Positions 14,432-21,214 of a stretch of 21,946 nt of DNA are shown one piece after another. The position numbers were made by a program, and so were the translations under genes. The notes beneath the pieces are model-generated. The model searched no databases. It saw nothing but the letters and a program-made list of their open reading frames with translations, and was not told the origin of the DNA. The stretch covers positions 1-21,946 of the forward strand of contig VSNK01000054.1 in assembly GCA_009774255.1 (NCBI GenBank). Direction: 5' to 3'. Source of the stretch: Faecalicatena sp. Its GTDB lineage: Bacteria > Bacillota > Clostridia > Lachnospirales > Lachnospiraceae. Numbering within the stretch: position 1 is the stretch's first letter; each line of letters begins with the position of its first letter.

Positions 14432-15781
14432 TCATTCCGTATTGCTTATCGTTGTGATAGAACCCTCTTCAATCAACTGGAGCAGTACTTCCACATATTC
14501 CGTGTTGAGTTGGGTTCCTTCGCAGCGTTTCAGCTCAGCGATCACTTTTTCAATGGGCATTCGCTTCCGATAAGGACGGGTCGAGTACATGGCGTCAAAC
14601 GTATCTGCTACGGCGATGATCTGCGCAATTTCAGGAATTTCATTTCCCGCTTTTCCGGAAGGATATCCCCGTCCGTCGATGCGTTCATGGTGATACTGTG
14701 CGCCTAAAGCCAGTTCGGGCGCAATGGCGATTTCTTTCAGGATTTCGCTGCCATTGCTGGTATGCTTTTTAATGACATTATATTCGTAATCATCCAGACG
14801 GCCATTTTTATTAAGTATTTCATCAGGAACCGTAATCTTCCCAATATCATGAAGCAGTCCGATATTATACACGGCTTCTGCCGCCTTATCGGAAAACCCG
14901 GCTTTTTTGGCGATCATTTTCGCATACATTGCGACTCTCACAGAATGGCCGTTCGTATATTTGTCTTTGATATCAATACTTCTGGCAAAAGCGTGGATGA
15001 TCTGGTTGATGAACATCCTGTTCTCTTTCTGTTTTTTTCTGTTATTCAGGATGATCAGAATGATCGTGACCACACTCTGTGCGATCAGGATGACGAACAA
15101 TGCTGCCTGGAAGGTCATGATCTGATTCATCTTAAGGATACTGTCCTCTTGCTTCCGGGAGGTGGTATTGACGACATCATCCAAAAAGCTGTTGATATAA
15201 TCCACGATCTCTTCCCTGGCATGGTGATATTTATCATCAAATACTAACAGGCGTGCCTTTTCGATTTTTTCCTCGGGATTCAGCTTGCGGTCTTCCACTG
15301 TGAGTTCCATCTCCTGTATTTCAGGAGGAAAATCGGAAAGATCTTCTTCCTGTGCTTCCGCAGCCAGTCTCATCGCGTAAATTTCCGTATCCATCAGATC
15401 ATTGGAATGCTTCAAAGCCTCCTTGATCTCAGCGACTTCCTCTTCATTGGCGAAAACTACAAGATTCTCCAGCGCTTTTTCCCGGCGCCGGGTCACATTG
15501 GCTTCTGTAAAATACGCTTCCACATGCTCATATTCCATATCCATCACATAGTGATGCACCTGGTCCGTGAGATAACTGGAGGCATCCGACACCAGGGTCG
15601 CATCCTCGATAGAAGAAATGTAATTTCTCGTGGCGGAAACCAGAAGATCATACTGCCTCGCTCCCAGAACCAGAGTGTAAATCAAAACACAGTATAAGAT
15701 GAAGGAAATGATAACCATAACAATGTTGACGACATCCCATCTTGTCTCCCGTGTCATTTGCCGTTCTTCTTTTTTTGTCAT
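14432..15781 (-). CDS. Membrane-bound HD-GYP domain protein (probable c-di-GMP phosphodiesterase)
   Basis: A 449-aa protein: short basic cytoplasmic N-terminus, TM1 (about 17-40), an extracytoplasmic helical sensor region rich in acidic residues (about 41-221), TM2 (about 222-246) and a C-terminal HD-GYP domain (about 255-440). The domain keeps NGHSVRVA, the metal-binding LLHDIGK (His311-Asp312), HHERIDGRGYP (364-374) and VADTFDAM, as expected of active c-di-GMP phosphodiesterases. The longest frame begins with GTG at 15889; the ATG at 15781 is preferred because GGGGTAGGA lies just upstream and the anchor then sits near the N-terminus. The sensor region matches no named domain I recognise. 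It is followed by an MCP gene, suggesting a shared transcript and coupling of c-di-GMP level with motility (inference). Confidence 0.92.
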   Translation of the reverse strand: MTKKEERQMTRETRWDVVNIVMVIISFILYCVLIYTLVLGARQYDLLVSATRNYISSIEDATLVSDASSYLTDQVHHYVMDMEYEHVEAYFTEANVTRRREKALENLVVFANEEEVAEIKEALKHSNDLMDTEIYAMRLAAEAQEEDLSDFPPEIQEMELTVEDRKLNPEEKIEKARLLVFDDKYHHAREEIVDYINSFLDDVVNTTSRKQEDSILKMNQIMTFQAALFVILIAQSVVTIILIILNNRKKQKENRMFINQIIHAFARSIDIKDKYTNGHSVRVAMYAKMIAKKAGFSDKAAEAVYNIGLLHDIGKITVPDEILNKNGRLDDYEYNVIKKHTSNGSEILKEIAIAPELALGAQYHHERIDGRGYPSGKAGNEIPEIAQIIAVADTFDAMYSTRPYRKRMPIEKVIAELKRCEGTQLNTEYVEVLLQLIEEGSITTISNTE

Positions 15782-15852
15782 TTTTCCTACCCCCATTGTA
15801 TAAAGAGCACTCTCGTAAACGCCCCTGCACCCATCTTTGAGGCTGATTTTCC

Positions 15853-15919
15853 GACAGGAGCACCAAAATTTAATCAACGTACGCTCCACGTACGCCTCAT
15901 AAATTTGTGCACTCCTGAC
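15853..15919 (-). promoter_or_regulatory. Large imperfect inverted repeat in the HD-GYP leader
   Basis: CAGGAG (15855-15860) pairs with CTCCTG (15912-15917), AAATTTA pairs with TAAATTT further in, and the centre carries ACGTACG twice (15877-15883 and 15888-15894), itself containing the palindrome CGTACG. It lies about 72 bp upstream of the HD-GYP start. It could be an operator or a structured leader; no known riboswitch consensus is recognisable. Confidence 0.45.
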
Positions 15920-16110
15920 AAAAAATCATCTCACAAATCTGGGTACAAAGAGTTTCCGAGAATGCTCATAAAAGAATACAGTATGGTAATCGAACCACAC
16001 TACTTTAACATTCGTGAAACATACTTGCTGACTATAATCTAGAATGTTCTTGCTTCCGTGTCTGCAAAGGGGGGTGGTCTTATAAATTACACACACCTGA
16101 TTTGATTAGG

Positions 16111-16124
16111 TATAGTATACTATA
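16111..16124. promoter_or_regulatory. Perfect 14-bp palindrome TATAGTATACTATA
   Basis: TATAGTATACTATA is its own reverse complement and lies in the promoter region of the AAA gene, next to TTGATT (16103-16108). It contains -10-like sequence in both directions, so it may be a repressor operator overlapping a promoter, or simply a symmetrical -10 region. Confidence 0.45.
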
Positions 16125-16243
16125 AAAGATCAAGGGTTACAATAAATTTTAGGAAATATGTAGAAAAAAGTTAGTTGTGAATAATTTGTCAAAAAGTTCA
16201 CAAGAAAAAAATGAATGAAAGAGGAATCAGGGGGTACAGTATT

Positions 16244-16309
16244 ATGGTCACTGATGATATAATAGAAAAACCGGGCTATCTCCGAAGAGTCAGTCCGAAG
16301 AAAAAATGA
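16244..16309 (+). CDS. Possible 21-residue leader peptide
   Basis: A short frame, MVTDDIIEKPGYLRRVSPKK plus a final K, has AGGGGG about nine bases upstream and stops 27 bp before the AAA gene start. The frame is open further upstream to an ATG at 16211 without a ribosome binding site. Basic at the C-terminus, no recognised family; it may be a small protein, a leader, or chance. Confidence 0.3.
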   Translation: MVTDDIIEKPGYLRRVSPKKK

Positions 16310-16336
16310 AGAACTTCACACAGGAGGGATAAAGGA

Positions 16337-18235
16337 GTGGCGGATAAAAAAAAGATACTGGTCAAGGCGCCGGTCAAGACACGGTATTTGAAGAATGCGG
16401 TAAGTGAGAAGGTGACTTACCTGGAACTGCCGTCTGATTTGGAGCAGTATTCTCTGGAAGAAGATATGAAAAAAGGCGGCGTACAATTTAAAGAAATAGA
16501 AGAATTGACACGCAAGAAAAAGCTTTCCCGAGTAATTTCCCTGTCAGCGGATTCCATAGAAATGGGGCTTATGGCTGTGACCTATCTGGCGATGCATTTA
16601 CTGAAAAGGGAGCTCTGTGAGGGCACATCCTTTGAAGTCTGGGACGACCTGCCTTTTGATTCCGAGTTTGAAGAGGATGATGAGAAATGGACCGAGTCAA
16701 AAATGAGGATACCTGTCATTTACATATCTGAGATTTCAAGATTTCTGAGGAAGGACGAAATTCCATTTGACAGCGGCGGATTTCTGATGGCGCAGGCACA
16801 GGAAAAAAACAGTCATCAGCCATACTGGCGTTTTTGTACCCATGAGCCGGTATGTATCATGGTGCAGAGGGAGAGTGTGGATTCGGACTGTGTGGATTCG
16901 ATCAATCTGTTTGCAAAGAACAGCAATGTGTTCGTACTGTTTCTTGAAAATAAAGACGAAAATGATAGATTCATGGATGAGCTGCCGTTCGGTCTCATAG
17001 ATGCGGAACATTTTCGTGCTCTCCGTAATAATTTTATCCTTTCGCTCGCATCGGATGCGGCGGAGGTATCTTTCGGCAAAAATGACAGGAATCTATACTA
17101 CCGAAATGTGCTGAGGCAGAACATCAGACAGAGAGACATAAAAGTAAAGAGAGGCTTCTCCTATGAACGAGTGGTGAATCTTGCGGGTTCCGTGGATAAG
17201 ACGTCTATATGCGAAATGTTAGATAAGATTATCAACTATGCGCTGAAAGATGTGGATGACACGGAGAGCATTGTATTTCAGAACAGCACCTTTGATTTCA
17301 TTGATCATTTTACGAGGGCATCTTCCGAAAGCAGGGAGGGGAAGAAGGGCAGGACTCTTATGGAAACCAATCTGTTCGGACTCAGCGAGATTAAGCAGCA
17401 GGTCTATGATGTGATAAATGTCATGAAATATAACCAGATGCGCAGCCGTATGAATATAGGCGGAAGCCATTATCACAACGTGCATGTCATGCTCGGCGCC
17501 CCCGGAACCGCGAAGACGACGGTAGCGAAGTATATGGGGATGATGATGTTCGACGAAAAACTTCTCCCGGACAACCGGTTCATCTGCATCAACGGCGCGG
17601 AGCTGAAAGGGATGTATGTAGGACATTCGGCTCCGAAGACGAAGGCTTTGTTTGAAAAATACGACGTGATTATTATTGATGAAGCTTATTCCATTGTGGA
17701 GTATGATGGAAAAACAGACAGCTTTGGCAATGAGGCGATCGCACAGCTGATCATAGAGATGGAAAAGCATTCCACCGACAAGCTGATCATTTTTGCAGGT
17801 TACGGCGGAAAAAATGTGTCTGAGAAGGATAACCGGATGCAGGCATTTCTTGACGCCAATCCGGGAATCAAGAGCAGGATCACCTCAACCTTTTATTTTG
17901 ACTCCTATTCTGCGGACGAAATGGCCCAGATATTTGTAAAAATAGCAAAAATCAGCAACTATAAAGTACAGCCCGGAACAGAGAAAATCGTAAAAGAATT
18001 TTTTGAGAAGAGAGTGAAGGACAAAGACTTTGGAAATGGCAGGGAGGCAAGAGTGCTCCTTGAAAATGCCGTATTGTTCGCGGCGAGAAGAACCATGGCC
18101 CAGAATAAGGAAGCCTACACAGAGAACGAACTTAAGACACTTACGGCGGAAGATATCAAATCAGCGGCAGAAAAGATGAACCTGAGCTTCGGAATGAACC
18201 GGAAGGAATACAAACGGATCGGGTTTACGGTCTGA
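16337..18235 (+). CDS. CbxX/SpoVK-like AAA ATPase with long N-terminal region
   Basis: A 632-aa protein that starts with GTG; AGGAGG lies nine bases upstream. The C-terminal half (about 345-600) is an AAA module of the CbxX/CfqX/SpoVK type: Walker A GAPGTAKT (387-394), pore-loop region GMYVGHSAPKTKALFE, Walker B VIIIDEAYSI (Asp448-Glu449), sensor-like IIFAGYG and the arginine-bearing NPGIKSRI (508-515). The lid with NGREARVLLENAV follows. The N-terminal 340 residues have no Walker A; elements such as NVFVLFLEN (197-205), ELPFGLIDAEHFRALRNNFI and a lid-like GFSYERVVNLAG (273-284) suggest a degenerate first AAA module. Relatives remodel protein partners (rubisco activation, type VII secretion, sporulation), but neighbours give no hint of the partner here. 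It is a single-gene unit between a palindrome-containing promoter and a strong terminator. Confidence 0.88.
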   Translation: MADKKKILVKAPVKTRYLKNAVSEKVTYLELPSDLEQYSLEEDMKKGGVQFKEIEELTRKKKLSRVISLSADSIEMGLMAVTYLAMHLLKRELCEGTSFEVWDDLPFDSEFEEDDEKWTESKMRIPVIYISEISRFLRKDEIPFDSGGFLMAQAQEKNSHQPYWRFCTHEPVCIMVQRESVDSDCVDSINLFAKNSNVFVLFLENKDENDRFMDELPFGLIDAEHFRALRNNFILSLASDAAEVSFGKNDRNLYYRNVLRQNIRQRDIKVKRGFSYERVVNLAGSVDKTSICEMLDKIINYALKDVDDTESIVFQNSTFDFIDHFTRASSESREGKKGRTLMETNLFGLSEIKQQVYDVINVMKYNQMRSRMNIGGSHYHNVHVMLGAPGTAKTTVAKYMGMMMFDEKLLPDNRFICINGAELKGMYVGHSAPKTKALFEKYDVIIIDEAYSIVEYDGKTDSFGNEAIAQLIIEMEKHSTDKLIIFAGYGGKNVSEKDNRMQAFLDANPGIKSRITSTFYFDSYSADEMAQIFVKIAKISNYKVQPGTEKIVKEFFEKRVKDKDFGNGREARVLLENAVLFAARRTMAQNKEAYTENELKTLTAEDIKSAAEKMNLSFGMNRKEYKRIGFTV

Positions 18236-18280
18236 TCCTTAGTTATAGTTTACCAATATTGGGAAACGAATCATATCATG

Positions 18281-18318
18281 AAACTGCCGACAGGATGATA
18301 CCTGCCGGCAGTTTTTTT
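18281..18318 (+). terminator. Strong terminator between AAA and hydrogenase genes
   Basis: AAACTGCCG (18281-18289) and CAGG pair with CCTG and CGGCAGTTT (18306-18314), with one opposed A/C, then a T7 run (18312-18318). The T-run touches the stop codon of the converging hydrogenase gene; the A-rich left side makes the hairpin usable in both directions. Confidence 0.85.
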
Positions 18319-19786
18319 ATCCATTATGACGATGCATGGAGAATTCAAATTTGCCGTATTCTGACACGGTATCTGTGACTCCGCGGTCATCGGCTTTCTT
18401 GAGCTGTTTGTCACGCTCTCTCTTGAATGCGCGTTCTTCCTGGATGTTGCCGGGGCCTGCTACACAGCCGCCTACACATGCCATCCCTTCAATAAAGTCT
18501 TCCGGAAGTTTTCCGGCCTTTAACAGCATAAGCGCTTTTCGGCATTCCGCCGCTCCGTTGCACTGGCGTACATTGAGGCCGCCCTGTCCGCCATGCTCGA
18601 TGTATGCCTGCTTGACAGCCTTTGTCACACCGCCGGAATTGGAGTAGTTCTTTGCGTGGATACTCCCGTTCTGCGGTTCGTCCATGGTGACCGGTTCCAG
18701 TTTGATGCTTTTCGCGCGCAGCATCGCGTGGAATTCTTCAAAGGTAAGAACCAGATCTGCGTTTTCACCTTCCCGGTCCTGATCCTGTCCGGCTTCACTC
18801 TTTTTCGCGATACATGGTCCGATAAAGATACATACCGCATCCGGATGCATGGCCTTTACCAGCCTTGCCGTAGCTGCCATCGGAGAAACCGTAGTGGAAA
18901 TATGATCCGAAAGCTCCGGGAAATGGCGGCGGATCAGATGTACGAACGCAGGGCAGCAGGAGGTGGTCATTTTCTTGCCTGCTTCATGTGCTTCCGCCCA
19001 CTCCTTTGCCTCGGAATCGGATACAAAATCCGCGCCGATGGCTACGTCTACCATATCCTTGAAGCCCATCTTCTTTGCACCCTTGCGGATGGACTCCATG
19101 GTGATATCCATGCCGAACTGTCCTTCGGCGGCAGGCGCTACCAGCGCATATACGGGACGGTCACCCTTCAGGTAGTCAATGACCTCTATCATACGGGAAC
19201 TGTCGGAGATCGCTCCGAAGGGACACTTGCTGATGCAGGAACCGCAGCGGATACATTTCTCATCATCGATCCATACTCTGCCGTCCTCGTCCGCCTGAAT
19301 GGCGTCTACCGGGCATGCGCGGCGGCAGGGGCGCATGATATCCACGATCGCGTTGTACGGACATGCGTCATAGCACTGGCCACATTCCTTACATTTGTCA
19401 GGATTGATATATGCTTTATCACGTGCCATCGAAATGGCTCCGAAACGGCATGATTGCATACACTTCTTCCCCATACACTTCTGGCAGTTGTCTGTTACCG
19501 TAAAGCGGGTAATAGGGCAGTTCTCGCAGGCTGACGGGAGAATCTTTACCGTGTTGTGGCAGGGCTCGCCGTCTGCCGGATTGATATTTTTGGCAAGCAT
19601 AATTCTTTCCCGGACGATCTCACGCTCTTTATGTATACAGCAGCGGAATTTCGGCTTGGTTCCGGGCAGGATCTCATAAGGCAGGGTTGCCTCGATCTTG
19701 TGTAGGTTCCCCTCAAAAGCAGCTTTGGCAACCTGATAAAGTACTTCGTCTTTTACTTGTCCGATCGTGTCATTCTCATGTAACAT
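18317..19786 (-). CDS. [FeFe]-hydrogenase, monomeric ferredoxin-type with variant H-cluster motifs
   Basis: A 489-aa iron-only hydrogenase, cytoplasmic, reducing protons with electrons from ferredoxin. The N-terminal third carries cysteine clusters: CENCPITR...CQKCMGKKC (87-109), then ferredoxin-like CKECGQCYDACP (132-142), a lone CRRACP (154-159) and CIRCGSCISKCP (178-189), enough for about three [4Fe-4S] clusters. The catalytic part has all three H-cluster signatures in altered form: L1 TSCCPAF (275-281; Cys277 proton relay, Cys278 ligand), L2 GPCIAKKSE (Cys325), L3 EGMACVGGC (Cys437, Cys441). Canonical enzymes have TSCCPxW and MPCxxKKxE. This pattern and length fit the less-studied group B enzymes of gut Clostridia better than prototypical group A (inference). 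AAAGGA lies eight bases before the start at 19786. A palindromic 164-bp element sits in its upstream region. Confidence 0.93.
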   Translation of the reverse strand: MLHENDTIGQVKDEVLYQVAKAAFEGNLHKIEATLPYEILPGTKPKFRCCIHKEREIVRERIMLAKNINPADGEPCHNTVKILPSACENCPITRFTVTDNCQKCMGKKCMQSCRFGAISMARDKAYINPDKCKECGQCYDACPYNAIVDIMRPCRRACPVDAIQADEDGRVWIDDEKCIRCGSCISKCPFGAISDSSRMIEVIDYLKGDRPVYALVAPAAEGQFGMDITMESIRKGAKKMGFKDMVDVAIGADFVSDSEAKEWAEAHEAGKKMTTSCCPAFVHLIRRHFPELSDHISTTVSPMAATARLVKAMHPDAVCIFIGPCIAKKSEAGQDQDREGENADLVLTFEEFHAMLRAKSIKLEPVTMDEPQNGSIHAKNYSNSGGVTKAVKQAYIEHGGQGGLNVRQCNGAAECRKALMLLKAGKLPEDFIEGMACVGGCVAGPGNIQEERAFKRERDKQLKKADDRGVTDTVSEYGKFEFSMHRHNG

Positions 19787-20189
19787 ACTATAATTCCTTT
19801 CTTATGTAAGGAACTGTGAGAAGATATACTGAGCGTCAGATAAATCTGCCACTTAATATAATTTGATGCGCACTGCCGCATGAGGATTTATGCCGCTATG
19901 CGGCTGCGGCTGGCGCGATACTTACGGGCAGATTTCATCGGCCGTGAGCCGTGAGTATCATTTATACAGTTCCTGATGAATATGATATGTTTTCTTGAAT
20001 CGTTTTTATATTAACATATTTTTGGAGGTGAAACAATACTACAGTTGAACGAAGATTTCTGGGATATTACGGTTAATGTGGCTACAAATTAGTGAATTAC
20101 TGATAATCGTATCGAAAATCGCTAAAAAGTGTGATAATATATAATGGTCAAGAAGGCAAGCCCTGACAGATGAAAGGAGTAAAAATACG
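19787..20189. other. Intergenic region holding a repeat element
   Basis: This region is upstream of both the hydrogenase gene (minus) and the 61-aa ORF (plus). The left part is occupied by the palindromic element at 19810-19973. The right part (19974-20189) is AT-rich with ATATAAT at 20138-20144 as a possible -10 for the small ORF. No other gene is supported. Confidence 0.6.
19810..19973. repeat. 164-bp palindromic element upstream of the hydrogenase (repeat copy A)
   Basis: The ends GGAACTGT (19810-19817) and ACAGTTCC (19966-19973) are perfect inverted repeats, extended imperfectly inward to about 20 bp. Inside are GCCGCAT/ATGCGGC (from 19874) and GATACTTACGG/CCGTGAGTATC (19917-19957, one wobble). 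Positions 19826-19900 match 21128-21202 at 63 of 75 bases without gaps, the first 25 being identical. Terminal inverted repeats, internal symmetry and a second copy fit a MITE-like or REP-like element; it has no coding capacity. Confidence 0.75.
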
Positions 20190-20401
20190 ATGGAGGTAAT
20201 GCAGGATATGACAGTTGACGAAAAGAGAGACATGCTTTTAGAAGTATTAGCCGATCTTTACACGATTAAAGCGGCGAACAAAGAAGAAAATGCGGTATTA
20301 GATTACAAAATCAGGGTCACAGAAAAGCGGCTTGAAATTTTAGGTGTCACTGATTTGGCAGATATAAAGCCGTAACATTGAAAGGATAGCGAGGGCTTGC
20401 C
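20155..20401. repeat. Perfect 10-bp inverted repeat flanking the 61-aa ORF
   Basis: GGCAAGCCCT at 20155-20164 and AGGGCTTGCC at 20392-20401. In addition TATAATGGTCAAG (20139-20151) and TATAATTGTCAAG (20409-20421) form a near-identical direct repeat outside it. Such an arrangement may mark a small insertion carrying the ORF, or duplicated promoter/operator sequence. Confidence 0.5.
20190..20375 (+). CDS. Small hypothetical protein, 61 aa
   Basis: A short acidic-basic helical protein (MTVDEKRDMLLEVLADLYTI, then DYKIRVTEKRLEILGVTDL) that may form a coiled coil; no family recognised. AAAGGAG lies ten bases upstream of the ATG at 20190; an in-frame ATG at 20199, preceded by GGAGG, is an alternative start. 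A perfect 10-bp inverted repeat, GGCAAGCCCT (20155-20164) and AGGGCTTGCC (20392-20401), flanks the ORF. Separated by 124 bp from the adenylyltransferase gene downstream. Confidence 0.65.
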   Translation: MEVMQDMTVDEKRDMLLEVLADLYTIKAANKEENAVLDYKIRVTEKRLEILGVTDLADIKP

Positions 20402-20413
20402 GTTTCGCTATAA

Positions 20414-20497
20414 TTGTCAAGGGAGAAAACAAATGAATTGTATTTTTCTAACACTCCTTATGATGAATATAAGAAAAGAATAGAAAGAGGAACATAG
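20414..20497 (+). pseudogene. Possible coding remnant before the adenylyltransferase gene
   Basis: One frame reads ELYFSNTPYDEYKKRIERGT before TAG at 20495-20497, a protein-like C-terminal sequence with no start codon supported (upstream TAA at 20411-20413). A competing 16-codon frame starts at 20433 (MNCIFLTLLMMNIRKE) with GGGAG upstream. Neither is recognised. The first looks like a stump of a lost gene. Confidence 0.3.
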
Positions 20498-20499
20498 TT

Positions 20500-21084
20500 A
20501 TGGTTGAAACAGGAGTAGTATTTGGAAGATTTCAGATTTTCACATTGAAGCATATGGAGTATATCCTGGCGGCTAAGATGCGATGCCGGAAATTGTATAT
20601 CGGGATCACACATGCGGATATCGTTTCTTTTGCGGCAACCTCATCCACAGACACCCACGGGGTGACAAAGAGGGACAATCCTCTGACGTATCTGGAACGT
20701 TATGAGATGATTCAGGGGGCACTGTTGGATTTCGGGGTAAGACGAAAGGAATTTGACATTATCCCGTTTCCGGTTACCCAGCCGGATCTGATTCTGCAGT
20801 ACGCGCCCAGGGACGCCACGTATTATCTGAGTATCTGCAGGGAGTGGGATGAGGAGAAAGCGCAGGCGGTTCAGCGTCAGGGGCTGAAGACGGAGATCCT
20901 CTGGCAGAGGCTCGGGGAAGACTGCGGCCCGACAGGAAATGATGTGCGCAAAATGGTGGCCGAGAACCGCGAGTGGCTCCACTATGTGCCGAAGACCGTA
21001 AGCGATTATATCCTGAGCCGCGGAATCGATCAGCGGATCAAGGAGTTGGAACGCATTTATACCGAATTGGAAGCAAAAAAATAG
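20500..21084 (+). CDS. NMN adenylyltransferase-like nucleotidyltransferase (NadM-type)
   Basis: A 194-aa protein of the HxGH nucleotidyltransferase superfamily, closest in outline to NadM-type nicotinamide-nucleotide adenylyltransferases, which make NAD from NMN and ATP. The N-terminal strand and loop are GVVFGRFQIFTLKHMEYIL; the usual HxGH reads TLKH (15-18), so the first His is Thr, which occurs in the family, but the Gly is Lys. DNPLTYLERYEMI (59-71) matches the NPLT.ER.EMI helix. The second nucleotide motif, ISSTxxR-like, is GPTGNDVR (143-150). These changes make the exact substrate uncertain; a related pyridine or other nucleotide is possible. ATG at 20500 with AGAGG nine bases upstream. 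It ends at a strong hairpin and stands alone. Confidence 0.82.
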   Translation: MVETGVVFGRFQIFTLKHMEYILAAKMRCRKLYIGITHADIVSFAATSSTDTHGVTKRDNPLTYLERYEMIQGALLDFGVRRKEFDIIPFPVTQPDLILQYAPRDATYYLSICREWDEEKAQAVQRQGLKTEILWQRLGEDCGPTGNDVRKMVAENREWLHYVPKTVSDYILSRGIDQRIKELERIYTELEAKK

Positions 21085-21090
21085 AATTAC

Positions 21091-21126
21091 AAAACCCGGG
21101 AATCTGAGAGATTGGATTCCCGGGTT
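21091..21126 (-). terminator. Terminator hairpin between the adenylyltransferase and hemolysin III genes
   Basis: AACCCGGGAATC (21093-21104) and GATTCCCGGGTT (21115-21126) form a perfect 12-bp stem with a 10-nt loop. Read on the minus strand it is followed by TTTTGTAATT, so the T-run serves the hemolysin III transcript; the stem also lies just after the plus-strand stop and can end that transcript. Confidence 0.8.
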
Positions 21127-21202
21127 GATACTGAGCGTCAGATAAATCTGCCGCTCAGTATCATAGGATGCGCACAGCCGCACAAGGAAGTATGCCGCTT
21201 TG
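21127..21202. repeat. Repeat copy B (second copy of the hydrogenase-upstream element)
   Basis: Matches 19826-19900 at 63 of 75 positions. Here the first hairpin is intact: GATACTGAGCG (21127-21137) with CGCTCAGTATC (21152-21162), and CAGAT/ATCTG nested inside, making an almost uninterrupted 36-bp palindrome. GCGCA (21171) and TGCGC (21201) form a second stem. The second half of copy A (19901-19973) is missing. Confidence 0.8.
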
Positions 21203-21214
21203 CGCTTTGTTTTT

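Larger units (their letters stand above)
15782..16336. other. Divergent promoter region between HD-GYP and AAA genes
   Basis: A 555-bp non-coding stretch, AT-rich on its right half. It contains a large imperfect inverted repeat (15853-15919) in the HD-GYP leader, a perfect 14-bp palindrome (16111-16124), a smaller repeat TTGTGAA/TTCACAA near 16175-16202, and a possible 21-codon ORF (16244-16309). I looked for a c-di-GMP riboswitch core in the HD-GYP leader and did not find one. Confidence 0.5.

Noticed and set aside
15782..15930. Possible c-di-GMP riboswitch upstream of the HD-GYP gene
   Set aside because: The region is structured, but the GEMM-I core pattern and the GEMM-II pseudoknot pattern could not be found.
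18593..19453. Plus-strand frame of 286 codons opposite the hydrogenase
   Set aside because: It lies wholly within the hydrogenase gene whose H-cluster motifs are unmistakable; the antisense product is Cys/His-rich noise.
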